Below are positions 1 to 8,789 of a stretch of 64,000 nucleotides of DNA, in pieces. Position 1 is the stretch's first letter. Every line of letters begins with the position of its first letter. Position numbers and translations under genes: made by a program. Source of the DNA: Candidatus Heritagella intestinalis (GTDB lineage Bacteria; Bacillota; Clostridia; Oscillospirales; Acutalibacteraceae); assembly GCA_904420555.1 (NCBI GenBank), contig CAJFVO010000002.1:62001-126000 (forward strand), given 5' to 3'. The notes under the pieces were generated by a model that did no database searches, was not told where the DNA came from, and was given only the letters and a program-made list of their open reading frames with translations.

Positions 1-646
1 GGGAAACGCCCAGCTCCAGAAAGCTGGGATCGTCATACTTGGGCTCGTTGTTGGGGTCCTCCAAATCCAGGCCCTCGTGGGACAGGTGCCACAGGTTCTT
101 ATCCTTGGAATAGTTGGTTTCCCGGGTAATCTTCAAGGGGATGTTGTGGGCCTCGGCGTACTCGATTTCCTCTTCTCTGGACTTCAAGTCCCAGATCCGC
201 CAGGGAGCGATGATCTTCATCTCCGGGGCAAAGGCCTTGATGGCCAGCTCAAAACGCACCTGGTCGTTGCCCTTGCCGGTGCAGCCGTGGCAAATAGCGT
301 CGGCGCCTTCGGCCTTGGCGATCTCCACAATGCGCTTGGCGATAATGGGCCGGGCGAAGGAGGTGCCCAGCAGGTACTTATTCTCATACACAGCCCCAGC
401 CTTCACGGTGGGGTACACATATTCCTCGATGAATTCCTTCTTCAGGTCCTCGATGTACAGCTTGGAAGCGCCGGTCTTCTTGGCCTTTTCCTCCAGGCCG
501 GTGAGCTCGCTGCCCTGGCCCACGTCGGCGGAAACTGCGATAACCTCGCAGTTGTCGTAGTTTTCCTTGAGCCACGGGATGATGATGGAGGTATCCAGTC
601 CGCCGGAATAGGCCAGGACTACCTTTTTGATCTTGTTGTCAGCCAT
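1..646 (-). CDS. argG: Argininosuccinate synthase, N-terminal part (cut by window edge)
   Basis: This gene makes argininosuccinate from citrulline, aspartate and ATP, the penultimate step of arginine synthesis in the cytoplasm. About 215 codons are present and the frame runs off the left edge. The protein opens [20 protein letters not shown], which carries the [12 protein letters not shown]-pyrophosphatase P-loop typical of ArgG at residues 12-20. The ATG at 644-646 is preceded by a good AGGAGG. Upstream lie a convincing promoter (748-775) and TGTATAA-type boxes that could bind an arginine repressor. The family call is secure; only the C-terminal half is unseen. Confidence 0.95.
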   Translation of the reverse strand, partial: MADNKIKKVVLAYSGGLDTSIIIPWLKENYDNCEVIAVSADVGQGSELTGLEEKAKKTGASKLYIEDLKKEFIEEYVYPTVKAGAVYENKYLLGTSFARPIIAKRIVEIAKAEGADAICHGCTGKGNDQVRFELAIKAFAPEMKIIAPWRIWDLKSREEEIEYAEAHNIPLKITRETNYSKDKNLWHLSHEGLDLEDPNNEPKYDDPSFLELGVS

Positions 647-692
647 TGTATAAATCCTCCTGTTTCCTGTATCAATATCGTTGTATATCGAA

Positions 693-716
693 CCCTCTGC
701 GGCCCGCCGCAGAGGG
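693..716 (-). other. Perfect 10-bp hairpin in argG 5' leader
   Basis: CCCTCTGCGG and CCGCAGAGGG form a perfect 10-bp stem with a 4-base loop. It lies between the argG promoter and its ribosome-binding site, so it would sit in the 5' untranslated mRNA. No T-run follows it on either strand, so it does not look like an intrinsic terminator. It may be an mRNA-stability or attenuation element. The structure is plain; its function is unknown. Confidence 0.5.
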
Positions 717-747
717 ACTTGTGGCCGGGGATGCCGGTATGCGATTT

Positions 748-797
748 ATTATACACCGTTTATACAGGAAATCAAGTGCTTTCTGTATAAATATTCA
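748..797 (-). promoter_or_regulatory. argG promoter with overlapping TGTATAA boxes (candidate ArgR sites)
   Basis: On the minus strand TTGATT (770-775) and TATAAT (748-753) are separated by 16 bases. The spacer and -10 region hold two direct TGTATAA copies. A third, TGTATAAATATTCA (784-797, read on the plus strand), is close to the palindromic ARG box of ArgR/AhrC. Because these boxes overlap the promoter, repression by arginine is likely. The promoter is clear; the ArgR assignment is inference. Confidence 0.55.
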
Positions 798-939
798 ACT
801 TATCCCATCTGCACAATTCCTTTTTTCGATCGACTTGAAATCCATGCAGTTTTCACCCGTACGCACTCATCCTTTTTTGGACTTATCAGGAGGAAAGCTG
901 TTTCCTATCTAATACACTTTTTGAAAAGGCTGGTTTGCC

Positions 940-968
940 TTGACTTTTTTCCCCCACAGGCTTACAAT
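940..968 (+). promoter_or_regulatory. alr promoter
   Basis: TTGACT (940-945) and TACAAT (963-968) are spaced by 17 bases, about 60 bases upstream of the alr GTG start. In the 5' untranslated region CTGTAT and ATACAG (996-1011) form an inverted repeat just before the ribosome-binding site. Confidence 0.6.
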
Positions 969-1029
969 AAGTGAGCCTGCAAAAGATCCATTTTTCTGTA
1001 TAACCATACAGGAGCAAGGAGGGTTTTTC

Positions 1030-2223
1030 GTGCATCATTTTTTAAAACGGACTTGGGCGGACATCAATATGGACGCCATCGATCATAACTTCCGGGCCAT
1101 CCGGAACGCCCTGAAACCCGGGGTAAAAATGTGCTGCGTGGTTAAGGCCGACGCCTACGGCCACGGAGCGCCCATGGTAGCCCGGGAATATCAGCGCCTG
1201 GGTGCGGACTGGTTTGCAGTCTCCAATTTGGAGGAAGCCATCCAGCTGCGCCGGTGCGCCATCACCCGACCCATTTTGATTTTGGGCTACACCCCGCCTC
1301 AAAACGCGGAGGAGCTTTCCGAGCTGAACATCTCCCAGACCGTCCTCTCCCTGGACTACGCCCGGCAGCTTTCCCGGTATGCCCAAGAGGCCAACGTCAC
1401 CGTGAATATCCACCTGAAAGTGGACACGGGCATGAGCCGTATCGGTTTCTTGTATCAGAATCCGGCACGGGACGAATCTTCCCTGGACGAAATGGAAAAC
1501 GCCGCCCGGCTGCCCGGTCTGGCTCCGGAGGGCATCTTCACCCACTTTGCCGTGTCTGATGACGGCGACCAGGGGGAGAACTTCACCCTGGCCCAATACG
1601 ACTGTTTCCGCAAGGCAGTGGAAGCCATGGAGGCCCGGGGCCTGCATTTTGCGGTGCGCCACTGCGCCAACAGCGGTGCAGTGCTGGACTATCCGGAATT
1701 ACAGCTGGATATGGTGCGTCCTGGCATCATCCTCTATGGCATGGAGCCGTCGGAGAGCATCCGCCATCCCCTGGATTTGCAGCCGGCTATGGAGCTGAAA
1801 ACCGTCATTTCCCAGAAGAAAGAAATCCCCGCCGGGGCTACGGTGAGCTACGGCCGCACCTTTACCGCCTCTCAGGGCACGGTAGTAGCTACGGTGCCCA
1901 TCGGCTATGCGGACGGGTATCCCCGGCATTTCTCGGGGAAGGCGCAGATGCTGGTGCGGGGAAAGCGCGCGCCCATTATCGGCCGGGTGTGCATGGACCA
2001 GCTGATGCTGGACGTGACGGAGATTCCCGGCGTGGAGGAAGGGGACGTGGTGACGGTCTTTGGCCGGGACGGCGAGGCCTTTTTGCCGGTGGATGAACTG
2101 GCAGCCCTCAACGATACTATCCACTATGAAATGGTGTGCCTGGTGGGCAAGCGGGTGCCCCGGATTTACTGGAAGCACGGCAAGCAAATCGGGGAATTGA
2201 ACTACATCTGCCCGGCGGAATAA
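1030..2223 (+). CDS. alr: Alanine racemase
   Basis: This PLP enzyme interconverts L- and D-alanine to supply D-alanine for peptidoglycan. The 397-residue length is typical. The PLP lysine is K39 in VVKADAYGHG and the second catalytic base is Y274 in VSYGRTF; the substrate-side motif VCMDQLMLDVT is also present. An upstream in-frame start at 940 exists, but GTG at 1030 follows AAGGAGGG at ideal spacing and gives the usual family N-terminus (HHFLKRTWADINMDAI). A small XRE regulator follows 33 bases downstream and may be cotranscribed. Confidence 0.95.
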   Translation: MHHFLKRTWADINMDAIDHNFRAIRNALKPGVKMCCVVKADAYGHGAPMVAREYQRLGADWFAVSNLEEAIQLRRCAITRPILILGYTPPQNAEELSELNISQTVLSLDYARQLSRYAQEANVTVNIHLKVDTGMSRIGFLYQNPARDESSLDEMENAARLPGLAPEGIFTHFAVSDDGDQGENFTLAQYDCFRKAVEAMEARGLHFAVRHCANSGAVLDYPELQLDMVRPGIILYGMEPSESIRHPLDLQPAMELKTVISQKKEIPAGATVSYGRTFTASQGTVVATVPIGYADGYPRHFSGKAQMLVRGKRAPIIGRVCMDQLMLDVTEIPGVEEGDVVTVFGRDGEAFLPVDELAALNDTIHYEMVCLVGKRVPRIYWKHGKQIGELNYICPAE

Positions 2224-2256
2224 TCGGTACAATCAGGAAAAAAGGAGCTGATACCC

Positions 2257-2592
2257 TTGCCTTTTCACCAACGATTGCGCCAACTGCTGGACGAAAACGA
2301 GATCACCCAGAAAAAGCTGGCCGCTGACCTGCACATCGCCGCTTCCACTGTGGGAAGCTATGTGCAGGGGGTGCGGGAACCGGATTTTTCTATCCTGCTG
2401 CGAATGGCAGATTACTTCCATGTTTCCGCCGATTATCTGCTGGATCACCGGGAAGAAACCGCCGGCCCCCTGGACCGGGAACTGCTGCGCATTTTCCACG
2501 CCCTCACCGATGAGGAGCAAGCGCTGTATTTAGAGCAGGGCCGGGCTTTCCTCAAAGTCAAAAGAAGGGCCCCACATGAGCGAAACCAGTAA
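2257..2592 (+). CDS. Small XRE-family transcriptional regulator
   Basis: This is a 111-residue DNA-binding protein. Residues 4-60 form a Cro/C1-type helix-turn-helix (EITQKKLAADLHIAASTVGS as the HTH core, then a YLL helix). A short tail of about 45 residues may dimerise. The start is TTG at 2257, chosen because AAAGGAG lies 9-12 bases upstream. It directly follows alr and may be in the same transcript. Its target is unknown. Confidence 0.8.
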   Translation: MPFHQRLRQLLDENEITQKKLAADLHIAASTVGSYVQGVREPDFSILLRMADYFHVSADYLLDHREETAGPLDRELLRIFHALTDEEQALYLEQGRAFLKVKRRAPHERNQ

Positions 2593-2686
2593 GCGTTCGC
2601 AGCCCTTTTCCAGCTGGAACCGCTATATTCTGCATCTTTTCGGCGCATGGCTTTTGCTCTCCCCATGGGCTTCTCTGGCTTTTTGA
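2576..2686 (+). CDS. Possible 36-residue small protein
   Basis: An ATG at 2576 inside the end of the XRE gene opens 36 codons. The product starts MSETSKRSQPFSSWNRY and ends in a hydrophobic stretch (residues 18-36) that could insert in the membrane. A weak GAAGGG lies upstream, and the overlap with the XRE gene would allow translational coupling. It ends just before the trp promoter. It has three Trp codons but lies outside the trp transcript. Coding status is uncertain. Confidence 0.3.
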   Translation: MSETSKRSQPFSSWNRYILHLFGAWLLLSPWASLAF

Positions 2687-2697
2687 GAAATTTATGA

Positions 2698-2726
2698 TTG
2701 ACAAATCCAAAAGACCGCGCTATACT
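2698..2726 (+). promoter_or_regulatory. trp operon promoter
   Basis: A consensus TTGACA (2698-2703) and TATACT (2721-2726) are separated by 17 bases, immediately upstream of the T-box leader. Confidence 0.8.
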
Positions 2727-2734
2727 TTACCCAG

Positions 2735-3019
2735 ATAAACCGTTGAGGCGGAGATAACGGCAATGATGCCTTTACAGAGAGCCCGCGCTGCTGAGAATCG
2801 GGTAAGAAACAAGTTGTCAAATGGACCGCTGAGGGTGCAGTCAAATGGAGAGCCTGCTTTCCAGAGTATTCTGCAACGTGTGGGCATACGTCAGTTGCCG
2901 GGGATATGTTGGTATCCCGCTAAAGGGCACGGGGGTTCCCGTGAATGCAAGGTGGCACCGCGGATAAATTTGAATTTATTCGTCCTTGACAGAAGAAGGT
3001 TCTGTCAAGGACGTTTTTG
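2735..3019 (+). ncRNA. T-box riboswitch leader, tRNA-Trp specific
   Basis: This is a transcription-attenuation leader controlling trpEGDCFBA. The T-box proper, AAGGTGGCACCGCG, is at 2949-2962. Its TGGC would pair with the tRNA 3' end NCCA; the variable C matches the G discriminator of bacterial tRNA-Trp. The likely specifier codon is TGG at 2822-2824, in the loop above a GGCGG/CCGCT helix (2747-2751 with 2826-2830). A second TGG in the same context occurs at 2846-2848. A strong terminator follows, with stem 2981-2994/3000-3013 and then T5. Uncharged tRNA-Trp would stabilise the antiterminator and switch the operon on. Confidence 0.92.
2981..3018 (+). terminator. T-box attenuator terminator
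   Basis: A 14-bp perfect stem (CGTCCTTGACAGAA with TTCTGTCAAGGACG) with a 5-base loop is followed by TTTTTG. The T-box element just upstream competes for its 5' arm. Confidence 0.9.
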
Positions 3020-3074
3020 TTTGCTCCTTTGGCAGAACGTCAGAGGAGCTTTTCTTTTTCCAGGAGGTACCGCT

Positions 3075-4541
3075 ATGAAAATTTCTCCCAGCTTGCAGGA
3101 AGTAAAGGCAATCGCTTCCACCCAGGACTACAAGGTCCTGCCGGTAAGCTGCAAGATTTTATCCGACTTCTGCACCCCCATTGAGGCCATGCGGATTTTA
3201 AAAAACGTTTCCAACCACTGCTTCCTGCTGGAATCTGTGGCGGAAAAGGAAACCTGGGGCCGCTACACCTTTTTGGGCTTTGACCCTAAATTGGAGATTA
3301 CCTGCCGGGGCGGCGAAATGAAGGTGGGCAATGTGAAATTCCACACAGAAACCCCCGCCGATGCTATCCGGCAGGTTCTGGCCGACTACAAAAGTCCTAG
3401 GCTGGAAGGGCTCCCCTCCTTTACCGGCGGGCTGGTGGGATACTTCTCCTATGATTACCTGGGCTACAGCGAGCCCTCTGTGCGCAACGCCGTACCGGAC
3501 AGAGAAGCCTTCCAGGACCTGGATTTGATGCTCTTTGACAAGGTCATTGCTTTCGACCACTTCCGCCAGCAGATGATCCTCATGGTGAATATGCCCCTGG
3601 AAGACCCGGAAACCGGCTATCGGAAAGCCGTTTTGGAGCTGGAACAGCTCTGCCGCCTGCTGCGCACTGGGGAGAAAAAGCAGGAGCCCGGCGGCCATCT
3701 CACCGGGGAAATCACCCCGCTTTTTGACAAGGACACCTTTTGCAGCATGGTGGAGAAGGCCAAGCGCCACATCCGGGAAGGGGACATTTTTCAGATTGTC
3801 CTGTCCAACCGGCTGGAAGCCCCCTTCTCCGGCAGCCTGTTCAACACCTACCGCATCCTGCGCACCATGAACCCCTCTCCCTATATGTTCTACCTGTCCG
3901 GCACCGATGTAGAGGTGGCCGGGGCCTCCCCGGAAACCCTGGTGAAGCTGGAAAACGGCGTGCTCCACACCTTCCCCCTGGCAGGCACCCGGCCCCGGGG
4001 CAAAACGCCGGCCGAGGACAAAGCCCTGGAAGAGGCCCTTCTGGCCGATGAAAAGGAGCTGGCCGAGCACAATATGCTGGTGGATTTGGGCCGCAACGAC
4101 TTGGGGAAAGTCAGCGAGTTCGGCTCGGTTTCCGTGGAAAGGTTCCACTGTATCGAGCGCTATTCCCACGTGATGCACATCGGCTCCACTGTGCGGGGAG
4201 AGCTCCGGGAGGGCCTGGACGCACTGGACGCCATCAGCGCAGTGCTTCCTGCCGGTACCCTATCCGGCGCGCCGAAAATCCGGGCCTGCCAGCTGATTGG
4301 GGAACTGGAAAACAACAAGCGGGGCATTTACGGCGGCGCTATCGGCTATATCGACTTTACCGGGAACATGGACACCTGCATTGCCATCCGCATTGCCTAC
4401 CAGAAAAACGGCCGGGTATTTGTGCGCAGCGGCGCCGGCATTGTGGCGGATTCTGTCCCGGAAACGGAATATCAGGAATGCATCAACAAGGCCCAGGCTG
4501 TGGTCACGGCCCTGAAGCGGGCAGAGGAGGCGGACTTATGA
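3075..4541 (+). CDS. trpE: Anthranilate synthase component I
   Basis: With TrpG it converts chorismate and glutamine to anthranilate, the first committed step of tryptophan synthesis. The protein has 488 residues. The N-terminal LLESVAEKETWGRYTFLG region carries the LLES element used for tryptophan feedback inhibition. The chorismate-binding domain follows (ILSNRLEAPF, AGTRPRG, ERYSHVMHI, GTLSGAPK). The open frame extends back through the T-box, but ATG 3075 follows AGGAGGTACCGCT. The stop overlaps the trpG start (ATGA), giving translational coupling. Confidence 0.97.
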   Translation: MKISPSLQEVKAIASTQDYKVLPVSCKILSDFCTPIEAMRILKNVSNHCFLLESVAEKETWGRYTFLGFDPKLEITCRGGEMKVGNVKFHTETPADAIRQVLADYKSPRLEGLPSFTGGLVGYFSYDYLGYSEPSVRNAVPDREAFQDLDLMLFDKVIAFDHFRQQMILMVNMPLEDPETGYRKAVLELEQLCRLLRTGEKKQEPGGHLTGEITPLFDKDTFCSMVEKAKRHIREGDIFQIVLSNRLEAPFSGSLFNTYRILRTMNPSPYMFYLSGTDVEVAGASPETLVKLENGVLHTFPLAGTRPRGKTPAEDKALEEALLADEKELAEHNMLVDLGRNDLGKVSEFGSVSVERFHCIERYSHVMHIGSTVRGELREGLDALDAISAVLPAGTLSGAPKIRACQLIGELENNKRGIYGGAIGYIDFTGNMDTCIAIRIAYQKNGRVFVRSGAGIVADSVPETEYQECINKAQAVVTALKRAEEADL

Positions 4542-5107
4542 TTTTGCTCATCGACAACTATGACAGCTTTTCCTACAACCTGTACCAGCTCATCGGGGAA
4601 ATCCAGCCGGACATCCGGGTCATCCGCAATGACGAAATGACGGTAGAGGAGATGCGGGCCCTGGCACCCAGCAGAATCATCCTCTCTCCGGGCCCCGGCC
4701 GCCCGGAAGACGCCGGCTGTATTGTAGAAGCCGCAAAACAGCTGGGGAAGGAGATTCCCCTTTTGGGAGTCTGCCTGGGCCATCAGGCCATCTGCCAGGC
4801 CTTTGGCGCAACGGTCACCTATGCGAAAAAGCTCATGCACGGGAAACAGTCCCAGGTGCATTTTTCGAAAGACTGTCCCCTGTTTCAGGGCTGCCCGGAA
4901 ACCGCCCCGGTGGCTCGGTATCACTCCCTGGCCGTGGACAAGGAGACCCTGCCCCCAGAGCTTCTGGTTACCGCCGTTGCCGACGACGGCGAGGTGATGG
5001 CAGTACAGCACCGGGAGTACCCCATTTACGGGGTGCAGTTCCACCCGGAATCCATTATGACCCCGGACGGCAAGGCCATGCTCCGGAATTTCATCCATTT
5101 ACAGTAA
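4538..5107 (+). CDS. trpG: Anthranilate synthase component II (glutamine amidotransferase)
   Basis: This 189-residue class I glutamine amidotransferase supplies ammonia to TrpE. It starts [15 protein letters not shown] and shows the SPGPGRP oxyanion loop, the catalytic Cys in GVCLGHQAI and the catalytic His-Glu pair in FHPES. The ATG overlaps the trpE stop. It stands alone and is not fused to trpD. It could in principle also serve as PabA, but its place in the operon argues for TrpG. Confidence 0.96.
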   Translation: MILLIDNYDSFSYNLYQLIGEIQPDIRVIRNDEMTVEEMRALAPSRIILSPGPGRPEDAGCIVEAAKQLGKEIPLLGVCLGHQAICQAFGATVTYAKKLMHGKQSQVHFSKDCPLFQGCPETAPVARYHSLAVDKETLPPELLVTAVADDGEVMAVQHREYPIYGVQFHPESIMTPDGKAMLRNFIHLQ

Positions 5108-5120
5108 GGAGGAACCCACC

Positions 5121-6146
5121 ATGATTAAAGAAGCCATTGTAAAGATTGTCAACAAGCAGGATTTGACCTACGACGAGGCCTATGCGGTGATGAATGAAAT
5201 CATGAGCGGGGAAACCTCCCCTACCCAGAATGCCGCGTTTTTGGCCGCCCTCTCCACTAAGAGCACCCGGGCCGAAACCACCGACGAAATTGCCGGCTGC
5301 GCCGCCGCTATGCGGGCCCACGCCATCCAGGTGGATACGGGCCTGGATGTGCTGGAAATTGTGGGAACCGGCGGAGACGGCGCGCACAGCTTCAACATCT
5401 CCACCACAGCCGCTTTGGTAGCGGCGGCAGGGGGCGTCAAGGTGGCCAAGCACGGCAATCGGGCCGCCTCTTCCCAGTGCGGCACCGCGGACTGCCTGGA
5501 GGCCCTGGGGGTCAACATCCAGCAGGACCCGACCCTGTGCCGCAAGCTGCTGGAAAATGTGGGCATGTGTTTCTTCTTCGCCCAGAAGTACCACACCTCC
5601 ATGAAATACGTGGGGGCCATCCGCAAAGAGCTGGGGTTCCGGACCGTGTTCAACATTCTCGGGCCCCTGACCAATCCCGCCAAGCCCACCATGCAGTTGC
5701 TGGGGGTCTACGACGAATATCTGGTGCAGCCTTTAGCCCAGGTGCTCATCAATCTGGGGGTTCGCCGGGGCATGGTGGTCTACGGCCAGGATAAGCTGGA
5801 TGAAATCTCCCTCAGCGCCCCCACGACTGTCTGTGAATTCCAAAACGGCTGGTTTAAGGCCTACACCATTACCCCGGAGGAATTCGGCTTTGCCCGATGC
5901 ACTCGGGACGACCTGCGGGGCGGCGCCCCCCAGGAAAACGCGGCCTTGACCATCGGCGTTTTGCAGGGAGAAAAGGGCCACCGCCGCAACGCCGTGCTTC
6001 TCAACGCCGGAGCGGCTCTGTATATCGCCCAAAAGGCCCCCACTATGAAGGAGGGCGTGGCTTTGGCCGGGGCGCTCATCGACTCCGGAAAAGCCATGGA
6101 AACGCTGCGGCAGCTCATCGCCCAAAGCAATACAGGGGAGGAATAA
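5121..6146 (+). CDS. trpD: Anthranilate phosphoribosyltransferase
   Basis: It transfers the phosphoribosyl group from PRPP to anthranilate. The 341-residue length is typical. The PRPP-binding [14 protein letters not shown] and the KHGNRAASS loop are intact, as is the later ILGPLTNPA segment. An ATG at 5121 follows AAGGAGGAACCCACC, 13 bases after trpG. Confidence 0.96.
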   Translation: MIKEAIVKIVNKQDLTYDEAYAVMNEIMSGETSPTQNAAFLAALSTKSTRAETTDEIAGCAAAMRAHAIQVDTGLDVLEIVGTGGDGAHSFNISTTAALVAAAGGVKVAKHGNRAASSQCGTADCLEALGVNIQQDPTLCRKLLENVGMCFFFAQKYHTSMKYVGAIRKELGFRTVFNILGPLTNPAKPTMQLLGVYDEYLVQPLAQVLINLGVRRGMVVYGQDKLDEISLSAPTTVCEFQNGWFKAYTITPEEFGFARCTRDDLRGGAPQENAALTIGVLQGEKGHRRNAVLLNAGAALYIAQKAPTMKEGVALAGALIDSGKAMETLRQLIAQSNTGEE

Positions 6147-6150
6147 GTAA

Positions 6151-6933
6151 ATGACAATTTTAGACCAACTGGCCGGCTATGCCAGGGAGCGGGTACAGCG
6201 GGCCAAGGAAGCCCTCCCCCTTTCGGAAATCCGGCGGCAGGCCCTGGCGCAGCCCAAAGGGGAGTTTGCCTTTGAAAAGGCCCTGGCAAAGCCGGGAATG
6301 TCCTTTATCTGCGAATGCAAAAAAGCCTCTCCTTCCAAGGGGCTCATTGCGCCGGATTTCCCCTATGTGGAAATTGCCCGGGAATATGAGGCCGCCGGGG
6401 CGGACTGCCTCTCGGTGCTCACCGAGCCCAAGTGGTTTTTGGGCAGCGATGCGTATCTGGAAGAAATCGCCCGGGCCGTCTCCCTGCCCTGCCTGCGGAA
6501 GGACTTCACCGTAGACGAATACATGCTCTATGAGGCAAAGCTCTTAGGGGCCAGTGCGGTACTCCTGATCTGTTCCCTGCTGCCGGAAGAGATTCTGCGG
6601 GAATTTATGCAAATCTGCGATGAACTGGGTCTTTCCGCTCTGGTGGAAATCCATGACGAAGAAGAGGGGAACGCCGCCCTGAAGGCCGGGGCCCGGATGG
6701 TAGGCGTCAACAACCGGAATCTCAAGGATTTCTCCGTAGACCCGGAAAACAGCCGCCGCCTCCGTGAGATGATTCCCCCAAACGTGCTCTTTATCTCCGA
6801 AAGCGGCGTAAAGACGCCGGAAGACATTGCCGCTCTCCGGGATATGGGAGCGGACGGGGTGCTCATCGGGGAAACCCTCATGCGGGCCCCTGACAAAAAA
6901 GCGGCGCTGGCCCGGCTGCGGGGCGCCTTATGA
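6151..6933 (+). CDS. trpC: Indole-3-glycerol phosphate synthase
   Basis: This 260-residue TIM-barrel enzyme closes the indole ring of CdRP. It shows ECKKASPSKG, the substrate-binding SVLTEPKWFLG, LRKDF, VGVNNRNL and ISESGV motifs. It begins 4 bases after trpD and its stop overlaps the trpF start (ATGA). It is a separate polypeptide, unlike the TrpC-TrpF fusion of enterobacteria. Confidence 0.96.
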   Translation: MTILDQLAGYARERVQRAKEALPLSEIRRQALAQPKGEFAFEKALAKPGMSFICECKKASPSKGLIAPDFPYVEIAREYEAAGADCLSVLTEPKWFLGSDAYLEEIARAVSLPCLRKDFTVDEYMLYEAKLLGASAVLLICSLLPEEILREFMQICDELGLSALVEIHDEEEGNAALKAGARMVGVNNRNLKDFSVDPENSRRLREMIPPNVLFISESGVKTPEDIAALRDMGADGVLIGETLMRAPDKKAALARLRGAL

Positions 6934-7559
6934 TTTGCATCAAGCTCTGCGGCCTCTCCCGGCCCCAGGACATCGACGCCGCCAACCGGCTGCACCCGGA
7001 CTATGTGGGCTTTGTCTTTGCCCCCAAAAGCCGGCGGTATGTTTCTCCAAAGCAGGCGGCGGAGCTGAAACAGCAGCTGGACCCCTCCATTCAGGCGGTG
7101 GGGGTCTTTGTGGATGAGAACCCGGAAACCATCCTTTCCCTGCTGGAACAGGGGATCATCGATATTCCCCAGCTCCACGGAAGGGAGGGGGAGAAAGAAA
7201 TCCGGTTCCTTCAAAAGGCCGCAGGCAGGCCGGTAATCAAGGCCTTTTCCCTCCACACACCCCAAGACGCCGCCCTGGCCCAGGAAAGCCCGGCGGATTT
7301 GATTTTGTTGGATTCCGGCCCGGGGGGCACAGGCGCCGCCTTTGACTGGCGTTTGCTGGAAGCCATCTCCCGGCCCTATTTTTTGGCCGGCGGTTTGGAT
7401 GCGGAAACCGTCATTACTGCCCTGGAGCGGCTGGATCCCTATGGGGTGGACGTGAGCTCCGGCATTGAGACCCAGGGCCAAAAAGACCCCGCCAAAATGG
7501 AAGCCTTCGTCCGGGCGGTGGAGGCGGTGCGGAAGCTTTCCCGAAAGCCGCCATTGTGA
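6930..7559 (+). CDS. trpF: Phosphoribosylanthranilate isomerase
   Basis: This 209-residue TIM barrel carries out the Amadori rearrangement of PRA to CdRP. The catalytic Cys is in IKLCGLSRPQDI and the general-acid Asp in LLDSGPGGTG; FLAGGL and VDVSSGIE phosphate-binding segments follow. Its start overlaps the trpC stop. Confidence 0.95.
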   Translation: MICIKLCGLSRPQDIDAANRLHPDYVGFVFAPKSRRYVSPKQAAELKQQLDPSIQAVGVFVDENPETILSLLEQGIIDIPQLHGREGEKEIRFLQKAAGRPVIKAFSLHTPQDAALAQESPADLILLDSGPGGTGAAFDWRLLEAISRPYFLAGGLDAETVITALERLDPYGVDVSSGIETQGQKDPAKMEAFVRAVEAVRKLSRKPPL

Positions 7560-7598
7560 TACAATAAAAAAGATCCTAATTTGGAAAGGAAGATTCCC

Positions 7599-8789
7599 AT
7601 GACCAACCCAAATGGGCGCTTCGGCATTTACGGGGGGCAGTATATCCCCGAAACGCTGATGAACGCCGTTATCGAATTGGAGCAAGCCTATAACCACTAT
7701 AAAGACGACCCGGAATTCAACCGGGAGCTGGAAGAGCTCCTCAACGAATACGCCGGCCGGCCCTCCCGGCTCTATTATGCCGCCAAAATGACCGCCGACC
7801 TGGGCGGCGCCAAAATCTATCTCAAGCGGGAAGATTTGAACCACACCGGCGCCCACAAAATCAACAATGTGCTGGGCCAGGCCCTTCTGGCCAAGAAGAT
7901 GGGCAAAACCCGCCTGATTGCCGAAACCGGCGCCGGACAGCACGGCGTGGCCACCGCCACCGCCGCCGCTCTCATGGGCATGGAGTGCGTGGTCTTTATG
8001 GGCAAAGAGGACACCCAGCGGCAGGCCCTTAACGTCTATCGGATGCGGCTGCTGGGGGCTGAAGTGGTGCCTGTAACCACCGGAACCGCCACGTTAAAGG
8101 ACGCGGTTTCCGAAGCCATGCGGGAATGGACTTCCCGTATTGACGACACCCACTACTGCCTTGGCTCCGTCATGGGCCCTCATCCCTTCCCCACCATTGT
8201 CCGGGACTTCCAGGCGGTGATTTCCAGGGAAATCAAAGAGCAGATGCTGGAAAAAGAGGGCCGGCTTCCCGATGCGGTGGTGGCCTGCGTGGGCGGCGGC
8301 TCCAACGCCATCGGCAGCTTCTATCACTTTATCAACGACCCGAGCGTCCGGCTGATCGGCTGTGAGGCCGCCGGACGGGGCATCGACACCTTTGAAACCG
8401 CCGCCACGGTCAACACCGGCCGGGTGGGCATTTTCCACGGCATGAAGTCCTATTTCTGTCAGGACCAATACGGCCAGATTGCCCCGGTATACTCCATTTC
8501 CGCCGGGCTGGATTATCCCGGTGTGGGCCCGGAGCACGCCCAGCTTCACGACATGGGCCGTGCGGAGTATGTGCCTGTCACCGACGACGAAGCGGTCAAC
8601 GCCTTTGAATATCTGGCCCGCACGGAGGGCATTATCCCGGCCATTGAATCGGCCCATGCAGTGGCCCACGCCATGAAAATTGCGCCCGCTATGGACAAAG
8701 AGCAGATTATCGTCATCACGCTCTCCGGCCGGGGAGACAAGGACTGCGCCGCCATTGCCCGCTACAGAGGGGAGGATCTCCATGAGTAA
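7599..8789 (+). CDS. trpB: Tryptophan synthase beta chain
   Basis: This PLP enzyme condenses indole and serine to tryptophan. It has 396 residues. The PLP lysine is in the HTGAHKINN motif and the glycine-rich phosphate cup is [16 protein letters not shown] is also conserved. ATG 7599 was chosen over an in-frame TTG at 7581 because that TTG overlaps the GGAAAGGA ribosome-binding site. The end overlaps trpA by 8 bases. Confidence 0.97.
   Translation: MTNPNGRFGIYGGQYIPETLMNAVIELEQAYNHYKDDPEFNRELEELLNEYAGRPSRLYYAAKMTADLGGAKIYLKREDLNHTGAHKINNVLGQALLAKKMGKTRLIAETGAGQHGVATATAAALMGMECVVFMGKEDTQRQALNVYRMRLLGAEVVPVTTGTATLKDAVSEAMREWTSRIDDTHYCLGSVMGPHPFPTIVRDFQAVISREIKEQMLEKEGRLPDAVVACVGGGSNAIGSFYHFINDPSVRLIGCEAAGRGIDTFETAATVNTGRVGIFHGMKSYFCQDQYGQIAPVYSISAGLDYPGVGPEHAQLHDMGRAEYVPVTDDEAVNAFEYLARTEGIIPAIESAHAVAHAMKIAPAMDKEQIIVITLSGRGDKDCAAIARYRGEDLHE

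Noticed and set aside
693-716. argG leader hairpin as an intrinsic terminator
   Set aside because: No T-run follows the stem on either strand.
2763-3074. Extension of TrpE back to 2763
   Set aside because: The region is the T-box riboswitch and its terminator; the true start has an AGGAGG at 3062-3067.
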